A DNA stretch of 64,000 bases from Ridgeia piscesae. Its lineage: Eukaryota > Annelida > Polychaeta > Sabellida > Siboglinidae. Numbering within the stretch: the stretch's first letter is position 1; each line of letters starts with the position of its first letter. The DNA lies in contig JAODUO010000586.1 of the NCBI GenBank assembly GCA_025642075.2, forward strand, positions 424,501 to 488,500. Reading direction: 5' to 3'. Positions 1 to 35,500 of this stretch are shown here, piece after piece. The notes beneath the pieces were generated by a model. The model ran no database searches, was not told the origin of the DNA, and was given only the letters and a program-made list of their open reading frames with translations. The position numbers and the translations under genes were made by a program.

Positions 1-587
1 TTCTGTCAGAATATTGGCAGAAATTTGTTTTTTAATTTGAAATTTCATAATGTGTGTGGTTTATAAGCAAAATTACATATATTAGCAAACCGTCAGAAAA
101 TGTCATGAAATTTGTAACTTTTAAACATCTGCAGTTTGCTTAATATTTCACTGAAATACATGAAACAACTACCCTACTTCTTATAGTGACTACTATCAGG
201 GCACATTAAAAAAAGAAATCGAAAGAAAAATTTGATCCTACCACCCTAACACAGTATAGCAATGATCGTTTATTGTTTCTTATGATTTCAGTCGTTCTAC
301 CTTTGCTCGTAGGCTAACTTCGAAATTCTACTCTGTCGCCATCTCGCGGCAGCACTAGCACTTTTTAAGTTCTATACACTGATCGACTTGGATTCCGCTG
401 TCAAAACTAGTGATGCGCCCACTCCTGGAGATCCCACAGGGTATTCATAATGAATCACAGTGTATTGATACTGCCATATGATACATCTGTAAATTTATTC
501 AAATTATCAGTTCAACTCGAGACCTTTTCAAACAGCGAGTGACTGAGACCGAGCGAGTGTGACAACGTCAACAGAGAAAGCACATAC
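1..587. other. Left-edge non-coding sequence
   Basis: No exon, RNA gene or repeat array could be supported here. The stretch is moderately AT-rich unique sequence. If the minus-strand exon at 588-757 is real, this is the start of its first intron. Confidence 0.4.
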
Positions 588-757
588 TTCCCCGCCGAAA
601 TACATTTTGCTATGGTCATGCCAAGAGCATCGCGAAGAAATTTTAGTCTCCGTCCCTCTGTCAGAACAACTGTTGAAGTATTCGTACTAGTCGTACTGTC
701 ATCAGTGGGGCTTTGTTTTTCGGGTTGGAGTTTATTTTCACACACTGGCGTTGCCAT
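588..757 (-). CDS. Possible first coding exon of a gene leaving the left edge (PMF1/NNF1-like, tentative)
   Basis: Reading leftward, an ATG at 757 opens 56 codons ending at a consensus donor, GGGGAA|GTATGTG, at 588/587. The peptide has a Ser/Thr-rich low-complexity start followed by a helical segment with the pattern EGRRLKFLRDALG...KCISAGK. That pattern resembles the N-terminal helix of the MIS12-complex subunit PMF1/NNF1 (kinetochore), but I judged this by eye on a short segment and it may be coincidence. The exon would be head-to-head with FKRP, sharing the 758-1269 interval as promoter. The rest of the gene would lie outside the window. I am more confident that this is an exon than that it is PMF1. 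Confidence 0.35.
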
Positions 758-1269
758 ACTTCGTTTTTGGCGCAATAGCTTGGTGTCAATAGTAATACTT
801 TCCCATCATATTTAACATTTAATAATAGGACGTAGGTTAATAATATGTGCATCCGAAAAGCAATTTGTTTTCGATATAAATACCGTTACGATAGCAGATG
901 TGTGATCCATAAAAACCATAGATTTATCTCACAGCGTTTTTAGGCGTGAAATGAGCGCGGCTAGTTGTATTTACAACGGCGTTTGTTTCTCGCGACAGTA
1001 CCGGAACCGGCCAATCGGAAATCCCCTTCTAGGATGTAAACAAGTTAATCCGTCTGGCGTTTTTGTCTTAAATTTGGTTCAGATACTACGGTAGCAATGT
1101 GCATGCAGTATAGATATCGCTGAAAGTTAAACTATGTATGTTGATTAATTCAAACTGTATGGAATGATCAACTTGAAGCGATAAGAAGACCAATACCAGA
1201 CTTTTCTGCGAGGCCTGTTACCGGTGGAAAACAAAAGCCCGCGCCAGGCTCAAGCAAGGGCCAAGCGCC
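758..1269. promoter_or_regulatory. FKRP 5' region, possibly a bidirectional promoter
   Basis: This interval lies between the putative minus-strand exon and the FKRP start codon. It is richer in CpG than its surroundings around 950-1060 and holds a CCAAT element near 1010 (context GGCCAATCGG). No TATA box is evident at a sensible position. The transcription start sites cannot be placed from sequence alone. Confidence 0.3.
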
Positions 1270-2793
1270 ATGAAGTGCGTACGCTGCACTTGCGGTTTGC
1301 GTCTAACTATTGTGATAGCAGTGATTATAAATCTAGTTATTTTACTCTATCTGGCCCATATGCAACACAGACTTGCAACTTTGAATACCCTGCACAGTAC
1401 TCGAGAAAACACAGAACTTCACGTTGATTCATATCAAGAAATGACATCAGACTCTGTGACTTTCATTTTTGGAGAATATGAAGACTTTGAAAACGACATT
1501 GCTAATTCAACACTCTCAATACTTTCAATGTTTCCAGACAAAGATGTTGTCGTTGTGTCTGACTCATTGCCATATCCACCTCTGAAATTGCCCAAGAAAC
1601 ACAATGTTCACTTGGTTACAATGGTGATATCTCCTGAAAAACAGCTGTTAGACTCAAGACCGGAGAACTACATAAAGACAGAGTATATTTTATTAATGCC
1701 AGATGGCGTACGTTTGAAGAACAAGGGTCATGTTGAGTACATGATGGATTACCTAAGACACCAGAAATCGAACGTCAAAATGGTGGCATGGCCGCTGGCT
1801 GGGGATGTGCCGGTATGTGTTGACTTAAAGATGAACTTGAAACAGTGGACTTTACAGTATTCAGCTGTACAACGACTTGATGTGTGTGATGCAGTGAATG
1901 GTGATTATCCATTGATAATGCGGCGAAGGGATTTCCTTACCTTATCCTCGCCATTCTCGAGACCACTCCCTGCAGCCCTCTTCATCCAGTCCTCTTTGCA
2001 TCGATGGAAAGTCGTCATTGGCAACAAAACATTGTTTCAGCGAACAAAAATGTTATTTACAGACAGTCACAATCGCTGGAAACATCAGACCCGTAAACAA
2101 ACCCGACTTCGGGATACGTACCGCAGATTTGGTGTGAAGTTAGTGCAACGAGCAGAGCAGCCTGATGAATGGTTTGGTTGTCAGCGAGAGACAGCCCGCT
2201 GCTTTGGGACTGTCGTCAACGACATGCCTGACTACATATATCAACGCCGGTGGACACCGCCATGTTGCCTGAGAGCCTTACGTGTTACCGCGAGGCACGT
2301 GTTTCTGACGCTACAGACACAGGGAGTGCGTTACTGGCTTGAAGGAGGGAGTCTACTAGGAGCTGCCCGCTCTGGGGATATCATCCCATGGGACTACGAT
2401 GTTGACATTGGTATCTATAAAGACGACATCACTCGGAGTTCGCAACTCATGGAATGCCAACAGGGTGGTGCAGTGGAAGACAGCGATGGCTTTGTGTGGG
2501 AGAAAGCTCGGGAAGGCGACTTCTTTCGTGTGCAGTACAGCCAGACTAATCACCTCCATGTCGACATCTTCCCGTTCTATTCACGTGACGGCACTATGAC
2601 AAAGGACACATGGTTTAAGACTCATCGACAGGACACAGAATTCCCAGAGCACTACCTTAAACCTCTTATGAAAATCATGTTTGTTGGGATGAATGTTTCT
2701 GCCCCAAATCATTGGCGTGATTTCCTAGAACTGAAATTTGGAAAGGGCGTGATTGAGAGTCGTCGCTATCCTGATGCCAGTGATGCGCAGTGA
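1270..2793 (+). CDS. FKRP: Fukutin-related protein, ribitol-5-phosphate transferase
   Basis: A single intronless coding exon encodes 507 aa; human FKRP (495 aa) also has one coding exon. Residues about 10-32 form an uncleaved signal anchor, giving a type II Golgi protein. The N-terminal half is a degenerate GT-A-like stem domain. The C-terminal half carries the LicD/nucleotidyltransferase-fold core, with YWLEGGSLLGAARSGD near residues 351-370 and then WDYDVDIG. In the latter, Asp377 and Asp379 form the metal/CDP-ribitol binding DxD. A second motif, HLHVDIFPFY, follows near residue 430. In the known pathway FKRP adds the second ribitol-phosphate to the core M3 glycan of alpha-dystroglycan, after fukutin. 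The ATG is preceded by GCGCC, an acceptable context. No frameshift is present. A close relative such as fukutin is unlikely because the length and the Cys-rich linker match FKRP. Confidence 0.95.
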   Translation: MKCVRCTCGLRLTIVIAVIINLVILLYLAHMQHRLATLNTLHSTRENTELHVDSYQEMTSDSVTFIFGEYEDFENDIANSTLSILSMFPDKDVVVVSDSLPYPPLKLPKKHNVHLVTMVISPEKQLLDSRPENYIKTEYILLMPDGVRLKNKGHVEYMMDYLRHQKSNVKMVAWPLAGDVPVCVDLKMNLKQWTLQYSAVQRLDVCDAVNGDYPLIMRRRDFLTLSSPFSRPLPAALFIQSSLHRWKVVIGNKTLFQRTKMLFTDSHNRWKHQTRKQTRLRDTYRRFGVKLVQRAEQPDEWFGCQRETARCFGTVVNDMPDYIYQRRWTPPCCLRALRVTARHVFLTLQTQGVRYWLEGGSLLGAARSGDIIPWDYDVDIGIYKDDITRSSQLMECQQGGAVEDSDGFVWEKAREGDFFRVQYSQTNHLHVDIFPFYSRDGTMTKDTWFKTHRQDTEFPEHYLKPLMKIMFVGMNVSAPNHWRDFLELKFGKGVIESRRYPDASDAQ

Positions 2794-3260
2794 AACTATG
2801 GGATCACTGCAGTGCTTCATGTTTTTATACAGTTATATGTACAAGTAGACATTTTACAATTGTATGGTGCCAATTGGTAAACATTTGTAAAGGTGTAAAT
2901 TGTTTACTGTATTTAATGTGACATTTATGTGGACCATCATCTGTACTGAAAACATCCAAGTTGGGTACTGTACTTGAAATCTTTTTGAAAGACGATATGT
3001 TTTTATATGAAAATATGTTTATGTGTCTTGAGATGTTTTAATTTTTGACCTGGTTATGTCCAGAGAAGCTCTGGAAATAAGCGTAAGTTTGTGCATTATT
3101 TCTAGAGCAACTCTGGAAATAAGTGTGGGTGTCACCATTATTTCCAAAGCAGATGCAGTTGTTATGCAAACATAATGATAGAGCTTGTAACCTAAACCTG
3201 TAGTAGTAAAATATATCGGTAATCTAATAAGTGGCTTTGTAAATGTAAGCAGATTCCAAT

Positions 3261-3266
3261 AATAAA
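3261..3266 (+). terminator. Candidate poly(A) signal of FKRP
   Basis: An AATAAA hexamer lies about 470 nt after the FKRP stop codon. It is the first canonical hexamer I found downstream on this strand. Confidence 0.5.
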
Positions 3267-3674
3267 ACATTGGTTAGGATCAATGACACCCACCCAATAT
3301 CTTTAAAAAATGGGAAAGTCCAACAAAATGCACATTGATGTGTCTATGTCTTAAGTGATGGAGTCGCTAAAATAATTACAGGATGGATATATATATATAT
3401 ATACATACATATATATGTGTATATATATATATTTATAGACTGGGTCCCAATTCTTCCATGTCAACGAATTGCATCTGGATTATTATATCAAAAACTAACC
3501 ACACATTCACAGACACAACTGAAAATATATATACAGTGTATAAAGACTAGCATTTGTCTACATTTTGGGTTCACTCGCCCTTCACCCACCCATATCCCCT
3601 TTTTTATTATAGGATTTTTTACATTTGCAAAGCCTCTTCTGATAAGAGAAGCTTTATCACAAGTTCCTATCGGT

Positions 3675-4020
3675 CTACTGTCCAGTAGAGCAAATGGTGC
3701 AGCGAATGGAACCTCGAATCCTTAATTGAGAAAACCTGTGTTCAAATCCTGGGATGCTGTTTTTTAAACCATGTGTCAAGGTCATTCACTCTACACTGCC
3801 CCAGTCTACTCAGTTGTGTGAACTGGTTCTTGTTTATAGATAGTGGGGAGTATTTGTGTATGGAGTCGTTGCACATTAACTGTTACATGGCTTAATGCTT
3901 CCCAGGGAGGTTGAGATGTCGTCAGATCAAATAGCTGTGCCAGGCAGTAGTGTTTTGAGCAGTTCTATTGACTGGATAGAGCACTATGTAAGGACTTACC
4001 TGTACGTTTTGATGCATGCT
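3675..4020 (+). mobile_element. tRNA-derived SINE, old copy
   Basis: A degenerate tRNA-like head has an A-box-like TAGAGCAAATGG near 3696 and a B-box GTTCAAATCC near 3740. It is followed by a body (CATTCACTCTACACTG, AATGCTTCCCAGGGAGG, GACTGGATAGAGCACTATG). The same blocks in the same order recur on the minus strand at 57019-57362, so both are copies of one SINE family. Confidence 0.7.
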
Positions 4021-4069
4021 GAGTCACTAGAAATTTGTATTTAAAGATGGTTGATCACAGAACACATAT

Positions 4070-4217
4070 ATTGTACACACACACACACATACACACGCAC
4101 ACACTCACAAACACACCCACACACACACTCACACACACACACACACACACATCTCACACACACACACACACAACACACAAACACACAAACACACGCTACC
4201 GCACGCACACACGCACA

Positions 4218-4303
<86 letters not shown>
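4070..4303. repeat. Imperfect (CA)n microsatellite
   Basis: About 230 bp of CA dinucleotides with scattered interruptions, in the interval where FKRP (+) and DNAI1 (-) converge. The apparent ORFs of His-Thr or Cys-Val repeats here are artefacts. Confidence 0.95.
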
Positions 4304-5031
4304 GTAAACTATACTTGACTGTAGGTTTTTGTGGTGTAAGCAAAACCTGGATTCAATTTTTCTTATTTAAAAGTTTTATTCTGCAAAAAACATTCTTACA
4401 GAAATCAATATTTCGTGCATTCTAATACGCACAGTGTTTTTCTGTACAACTTCATATCATAAATAAATCAACACAAAAATAACATATACAGACAAGCAAA
4501 ATAAACCAAAATATAATATAAGATGCAACTGAAAACACAGAAGGAAAGCTATTGCATCATGTCAAGGCTGAATTAAAGAAATATGTCTAGGCTGAATTAT
4601 TTGATCATACTTCACGCACATAATATATGACACATTGATTTCATAAATATACAGCTTTTTTGTATAACAATTAACTTCTTATGCCAACTGTCTTCTGAGC
4701 AGCATTTTTTGCAACTTTGCCCCGTCAGGCTAAGGCAAACATACATAATGATTCCCAGAATATTAAAACTAATTTGTGCAAACATTAAAACTACTGCAGT
4801 TTGGTTATATTACTGTCCACTTGGGGCACCACTGTCTGCTCAGAGAGACATCACTTTCGCTGAATAGGGTTGATCTCTAGGGAAGATATCTTGGGGATGC
4901 ATATTGATATTTTGTTGATTTTGAAGTTCCATGAAGTTGAAAAAAGGACTCAACCAAAAATCAATCATGCACTATGGTCCCGCTAATGTACATTAATATA
5001 TGACCTTTGGGTATAAAACGATTTGTCCACC

Positions 5032-5037
5032 TTTATT
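5032..5037 (-). terminator. Candidate poly(A) signal of DNAI1
   Basis: TTTATT on the plus strand reads AATAAA on the minus strand, about 200 nt beyond the DNAI1 stop codon. Other copies exist further on, for example at 4375-4380. Confidence 0.4.
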
Positions 5038-5237
5038 ATGTGACACTTACATGTATTTTGCATTAGTTGGTGTATTCAAACAGTCTTCTGTGTAACAACC
5101 TTTGTCTCTTACACAGATAACTATCTAATATAGGTCAAACGTTTCTGCATCTGTCTAACTCATGTTACCATGGTTACTGGTAATGCCTCCTTTCATCTGA
5201 CTGTTGTGTGAGACAGCTGGGCCATCATAAGCCCGGT

Positions 5238-29213
<23,976 letters not shown>

Positions 29214-29536
29214 CTTGACTGGTTTCTGTGAGCTCTAAAGCTAATCAGTAAAAAAAAGTATTGCTGTCGACCATGCACATTAACGTTGCAAAACAGTATA
29301 ACTCTGTTAACTTCGCACAACCATGCAGATGCAGAGACTCAAACGCTAACATTAGCAATAATATGGCGACACTCGTTGCTTAGTTACCCAACATGCGCAG
29401 AAACGAGTGCGCACTATATCTCCCAGCATGCAATATTCAAGATGGAATTCGTTGTGGTTGTTTTGATAAAATTTGGTTTTACTTAGATTTCCCATATGGT
29501 GCGCATATATATCTCAGTATACAAATAACACAACAA
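29214..29536. promoter_or_regulatory. Shared DNAI1/FAM219 promoter region
   Basis: The start codons of two divergent genes are only 323 bp apart, so this interval must hold both core promoters or start inside the first exons. No TATA box lies at a fixed distance from either. A GTTGC...GTTACC pair near 29376-29390 resembles degenerate RFX half-sites, but the orientation does not form a canonical X-box. Confidence 0.65.
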
Positions 29537-32500
29537 ATGGACAGCATGGAAGATAGCGGGATTGACAGCGACCAAAAACCAGCCAACAACGGCACTGAAA
29601 GCACACAGCCACAGGTGAATGTAACGAAGCCGTCACAAAGGCGGAAGTCGACTTCGTCTGCGGCCATCGCCGTTTCCTACAAATGTCTCCCCAGACAGCT
29701 GACGCAGCTCGAAGTTTACTATTAACCGATTTCAGTTGTGTCTGTTGTATATTCTCGTTTTTATTGGCAGTGCATTTGCTTACATAAAGGCTGATAAGTG
29801 TGAAACACCAGCTCCACCATATTAGTGCTGGTTCGATATATGATAGGTATCACTGTCAATACTTGCAAGAGTTCGATAATTTGTCATTAACTATGTCTAT
29901 AATATGACTATATGATTAAGTAATTTTTTGTGGTATCGCGTTATTTGATATTTATTGAACTTCAATACCGTCAATATCATCGATCTTTGGTCTGGTGATA
30001 AGAATAATGTAAACAACGGCATAGCCATAGATATACCTTGACATGCTATTACAGGGATCTAAATAATGGTAGTCTGATAGTCTGAGGACTACTAGAAATT
30101 CGGTCAGACTAACAAAGATGATTGATTGATTGATTTATTTTAATGTAAAACGTTGTACACATATGCATAATATATAAATACAAGGTACATTTAAATATTC
30201 GGTAGTTTGTTTGTGCGCATGCGTCAGGTGTAGTCGTTTTGTTTTACCGGCTCTACTATTATCACTAACAGGATAACATCTAATAGCTCTTGCAAACTAA
30301 AAGCATGTGGGCCTGACCAAATCCCGAATGTCATTTTGAAGAACTGTGCTGACAGCACTCAGGGACATCTTCCAACGGTCATTGGACACAGCCGTCCTAC
30401 CCTCAGACTGGCGCACTGCAAACGTGTCGGCCGTATTCAAAAAAGGAGATAAACATCTACCAGAAAACTATCGTCCCATCTCCCTTACATCTGTTCCATG
30501 TAAAATTCTTGAACACATCATCTACCGCCACCTTATGACTTACCTTGAAGAACACAACATCCTAACAGACCTTAACCATGGCTTCAGAGCAGGCTTCTCA
30601 TGTGAAACACAACTTCTAACCACTATGCATGACCTATTCTCCTCCTTCGACACCGGAACCCAGACAGACATGGCAGTGTTAGATTTTAGCAAGGCATTTG
30701 ACACCGTTCCCCACTCAAAACTCCTTACAAAATTATCCCATTATGGAATCGGAGGCACAATACTTGAATGGCTAAACAAATTCCTGACTGGAAGAACAAT
30801 GAAAGTCGTACTCGACGGTAAAATGTCGAGAGAAATACCCGTTGATTCTGGCGTCCCACAAGGCACAGTCTTAGGCCCTTTGCTCTTCTTGTGTCACATA
30901 AATGACTTACCAACCTCTGTCAAATCTCAAGTCCGCCTCTTTGCAGACGATTGCCTATTATACAGGAAAATACAGACATTCAACGACCATATTTTGCTAC
31001 AGAAGGACTTAACGCAACTTGGGAAGTGGGCAAATACCTGGGGGATGAATTTTAATACAAACAAATGTCACATCCTAAGCATAAAAAATAAAACACAATT
31101 CTTCTATAGCCTAAACAATGAAACTCTGGAATATGTAACTACCAACCCGTACCTTGGCATCACCATATCTAATGACTTAAAGTGGCACTCACACATTTCT
31201 ACAATAACCAAAAAAGCAAATAGCACACTTGGCTTCCTAAGACGAAATATACGCAGATGCCCCATTAACAGCAAACGGACGGCATACATTGCCCTTGTGC
31301 GCGCTGTCTTAGAATACGGAGCCATAGTGTGGGACCCATACCATCGGGGGACATAGACAAATTAGAACAAATTCAACACCGTGCAGCTCGCTTCATCACT
31401 GGAGACTACCGCTCTAGACACCCAGGATCTGTCACAACCATGCTCACCAACCTTAACCTCGACACATTAGACAATAGACGACGCGACCAAAGACTAAAAT
31501 TCATGTTCAGAACTGTTAGAGGATCCATCCCAGCTCTCCCCACTGAAACATTCTTCCGGCCCCAAAAAACAAACAAAAGACACATTAAGCCTAAACACTT
31601 CCCCGACCATGTATCCTCAAATTTTGTCCCCAACAACCAACAACACCAGATGTTTTATAGTACCCACAGCCCACACTGAACAATTTAAGAATTCATTTTT
31701 TGTAAAAACAATAGCCGACTGGAACCAACTAAACGAGTCGCAGGTCCAGGCTGAAACCATAACTGATTTCAGTCGCCTGACCTGCGGCTCAAACACTCAA
31801 TAACATGCGCACACACCCCCGTCGTATATAATAGCCACTATTGGCTTCTTTACGACGTATCCCATTCAGATTCAGATTCGGATAACACAAAAAGTGCATG
31901 CACTTATTTCCATTGTGGTCCTTGACATACACATGACAGACATTGACAGAAATGACAAATATAACATACTAAAACAACCATAATAAATAAGTGATATAAA
32001 TAATTACTAATATATGTAAATGACATTGATAATTACATTATAAAAAGTATGGAAATATCTCCTGATTAGAAACACTTTGTAAAACCTTGTTATTTATTAC
32101 ACACACACAAAATCTAATAAAAGTAAAAAATAAAAATTACGTCATCAATTATGATTAATAATAAATAAATGAGCTGGCTTCCTGATCATTAAGACAACTG
32201 AACAAAAACTGCTTCAGTAGACATTTAAATTGCCTCATGTTCTGAACACTTTGTATGGAAAATGGCAATTCGATCCAGGCATGAATTCCTGTGTAGTAAA
32301 AGGAGGTTTGCCCAAATGATTTAACATACGGCACACAAAGAGACATAACACTAGATCTTGTATTTATGCCATGCTGCTTACATGCTACATTTATCAAATT
32401 TGACATATACTTCGGTGCTTTATCATTTATGACATTGTAAACAAGGTTCAATTTGAGTTGTTTAACTCGTAACTCCACTGGTAGCATGTTCACCAGTCTA

Positions 32501-35500
32501 AACTCTCTCAAACCGATGTGGGTTCTGGCTGGTGCATTTAAGATGAAACGGATTACCTTGTTCTGAGTACACTGAAGTCTGGATTTATATTTCTTGGTTA
32601 AACCAGAGAACCATGATGAACATGCATAGTCAAAATGGCATTGTATTAATGCTGTGGTAAGACGTTTTTTTGTTTTCATGTTGATAGTTTTTGTATGTCT
32701 ATAAAAAAAATTAATTTGGCATTTGATTTACAAATAATCTTGTCAGCCACTCTTTCTCCAGTTAATGACTGATCTAGGTCTATGCCTAGGTATTTAACAT
32801 GGGTTTGACTTGCCAATGTCGTACCAGCACATCTCACCCGGATTGAACTACAGGTGTTAAGTTTACGTTTCGACCCAAATTGAATTGACTCCGTTTTCCC
32901 TAGATGGAGGGACAATTTGTTATTGATTAGCCACTCTCTGGCTGCCTCGAGTTCTGAAGAAAGACTTTCTTGAATCAGTTGGGTATCTTTACCCGAGACT
33001 AAAAGGGCTGAATCATCAGCATACAAAAGTAGTTTGCAGCGAACAGCTGTGTAAATATCATTAATATATATTAGAAATAATAACGGTCCCAGAATTGAAC
33101 CTTGTGGGATACCACATGTGACAGTCATCGGATTAGAGATCGCTTCACCGATTTCAACTGATTGTTGACGTCCATATAAATATGAATTAAACCAGGCTAT
33201 AGCAGATTCATGAAGTCCTATTGCTTCCAGTTTTTGAAGCATAATCTTATGATTTACCGTATCAAATGCCTTCTGAAGGTCAAGTAGCACCATGCCTACA
33301 TAATGACCTTTATCTTGCTCTTGTTTTATGAAGTCAGTGAGATATATTAAACATGTTTCAGTAGAATAAGAGGATCTAAAGCCTGACTGATGTTCATACA
33401 GTAGCTGATGTGTTTGGAGATATGCATTTAATTGTTGATAGACTATCCTCTCAAATAATTTTGAGAGCGTATTTAAAATAGAGATCGGTCTGTAATTACC
33501 GGCTTCCATTTTACTATTCTTTTTATAAATGGGCATCACCTTAGCAGATTTAAGATTTTCAGGGATTTCGCCAGTGGACAATGATAAATTTAAAATATGT
33601 GTTAAAGGTGACACAATGAGCTTGGCACCATCCTTAATGAATCTGGGTGACAATAGGTCCAATCCGGTTGCCTTGCTCGAATTTAGTTTACATAAAATAC
33701 TGAGTACGTTGTTCTCACTGACTTAAAACAGAAGCTATTACTTGTTACATCCAGTGACCTGTAGAAGTCTTGAAAGTGTTGCTTCTCATATATACCATTA
33801 CTAGGTGGAAGTTGGTTAACCAGTGCTGAGGCTACATTAGATTTGTCGAAACAGATGCTATTGTCAATGTTTAGTCCTATGCTTCCTGGTTTACAGTTAC
33901 ACTGAGTCGAAGTTCCGAGGCTTTTCAGCAGTTGCCATAATTTTGAAGGTTGTTGTTTGAATACATCAGTTTTATTAGCATTGAAATCTGATTTGGCCTG
34001 TTTCTTCTTATATTGAACCTGATTACGAAGGTAAGTGAATTTTCCATGCCAACTGATGTCTTTGGTCTTTTTAATTTGGTAAAAGCCCGATCTCTTTCAT
34101 GGATCAGGTGCAGTATCTCACCCGTCATCCAAGGGGCGGTACGTTGTTTAATACGGACATATTTTAAGGGAGCGATGTTATCAATAACGGCCATCAGCTT
34201 AGATTTAAAAAGATAAAAAGCCTCGTGTACAGAGTTTGAATCTAGGACAACCTGCCAATCTACCTCGTGCAGTTTTTCTTCAAATATTTCCTTACTGTAA
34301 TTTTTTAGCGATCTTAATGTTACACCGTTATGACGATTTATGGGGATTTTCTTGCATTTACGTGTACAATATATTATTTGGTGATCGCTTAAGCCAATGT
34401 CTAATACACCACATTGTGATATTTTAGCAGGGTCTGAGATAAGGATAAGATCTAAGATTGTGGATGTTGTGCTAGTAATCCTTGTAGATGTGTTAATAAT
34501 CTGGGTCATACCAAATCTGGGTCATACCAAAGATAGACATATAATGCTTCAGTGATACATGCAATGGATTAGTGTGAGAATGCAGTTGAGAATAGTCAAC
34601 ATTAAAGTCACCCATCATAATAACTTCTTTGTTGGTGAAGCAATTACAGTCCAAGCAACACCGTTCAAGTACGTTAAAAAAGTCAGTATGCTTGGGCGGA
34701 CGGTAGCATACACCAATTAAAATAGGTCTAGTCTTGGGTAGATACAATTCTGCCCACACAGTTTCTAGAGTTGTACATATATCGTCTCTCAGTTTAAAAA
34801 TAAAGTCATTTCTTATGTAAATACAAACACCACCGCCCTCGCGATTTCTGTCGCGCCAGAGAATAGAATAATCAGTAATGTTAATTTCTGAGTCCGTGAC
34901 CGACGCGTCTAACCAAGACTCGGTGATGCCAATCACTGCCACTTTGGTGTTTGCCGCAAGTATTCGTAACTCGTCAAGTTTCGGGAGAAGACTGCGCGTG
35001 TTCAAATGAATGAAGTTTAGACCCTTTGAATGTAAACTTTCAAAATCAAGGGGTCTTTCAGTTGTTGCCTGGTCGGCGGCGTCTTCTACGATTTCGGACA
35101 GAAGATCGTTGCCTTGCGTGATGATAGCTAGGTGATTGCTGTCATCAGCAAACGGGAGTGCGTGCAGTGTATACTGATTGCACAGATGTGTAAATTCGCC
35201 ACCGCTGCTGCAGAGTTCGTCGTATGCGTCGTTTGATAACACTCCAGCACATTTGTTGTGTGTCCACTGGTCGCAGGAGTCACATGAGATGGCTCTACTG
35301 CGACCAGTGACACCCTTGCCACAATGGCAACATGGATGTTTTGGGTTGTATGTCCTCTTTCGCCCAGGAGGGCCTGGATTAGGGCTCACGTCGCCGCTTT
35401 TCATAAGCAATAAAACAATTGTAGTCAATGGCGAAATGTTGTAGTATGAGTTTTCTTTGTTGCTGGAAAGTCTGCAGAGTTTGCACACAGAACGCTTTGC

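Noticed and set aside
1224..1427. Upstream ORF overlapping the FKRP start
   Set aside because: It opens with GTG, not ATG, and has no conserved content. It is a shadow of the FKRP frame.
29393..29536. Upstream in-frame ATG extending FAM219 by 48 residues
   Set aside because: The extension is Cys/aromatic-rich, unlike the acidic N-terminus of the family, and overlaps the likely promoter. The ATG at 29537 was preferred.
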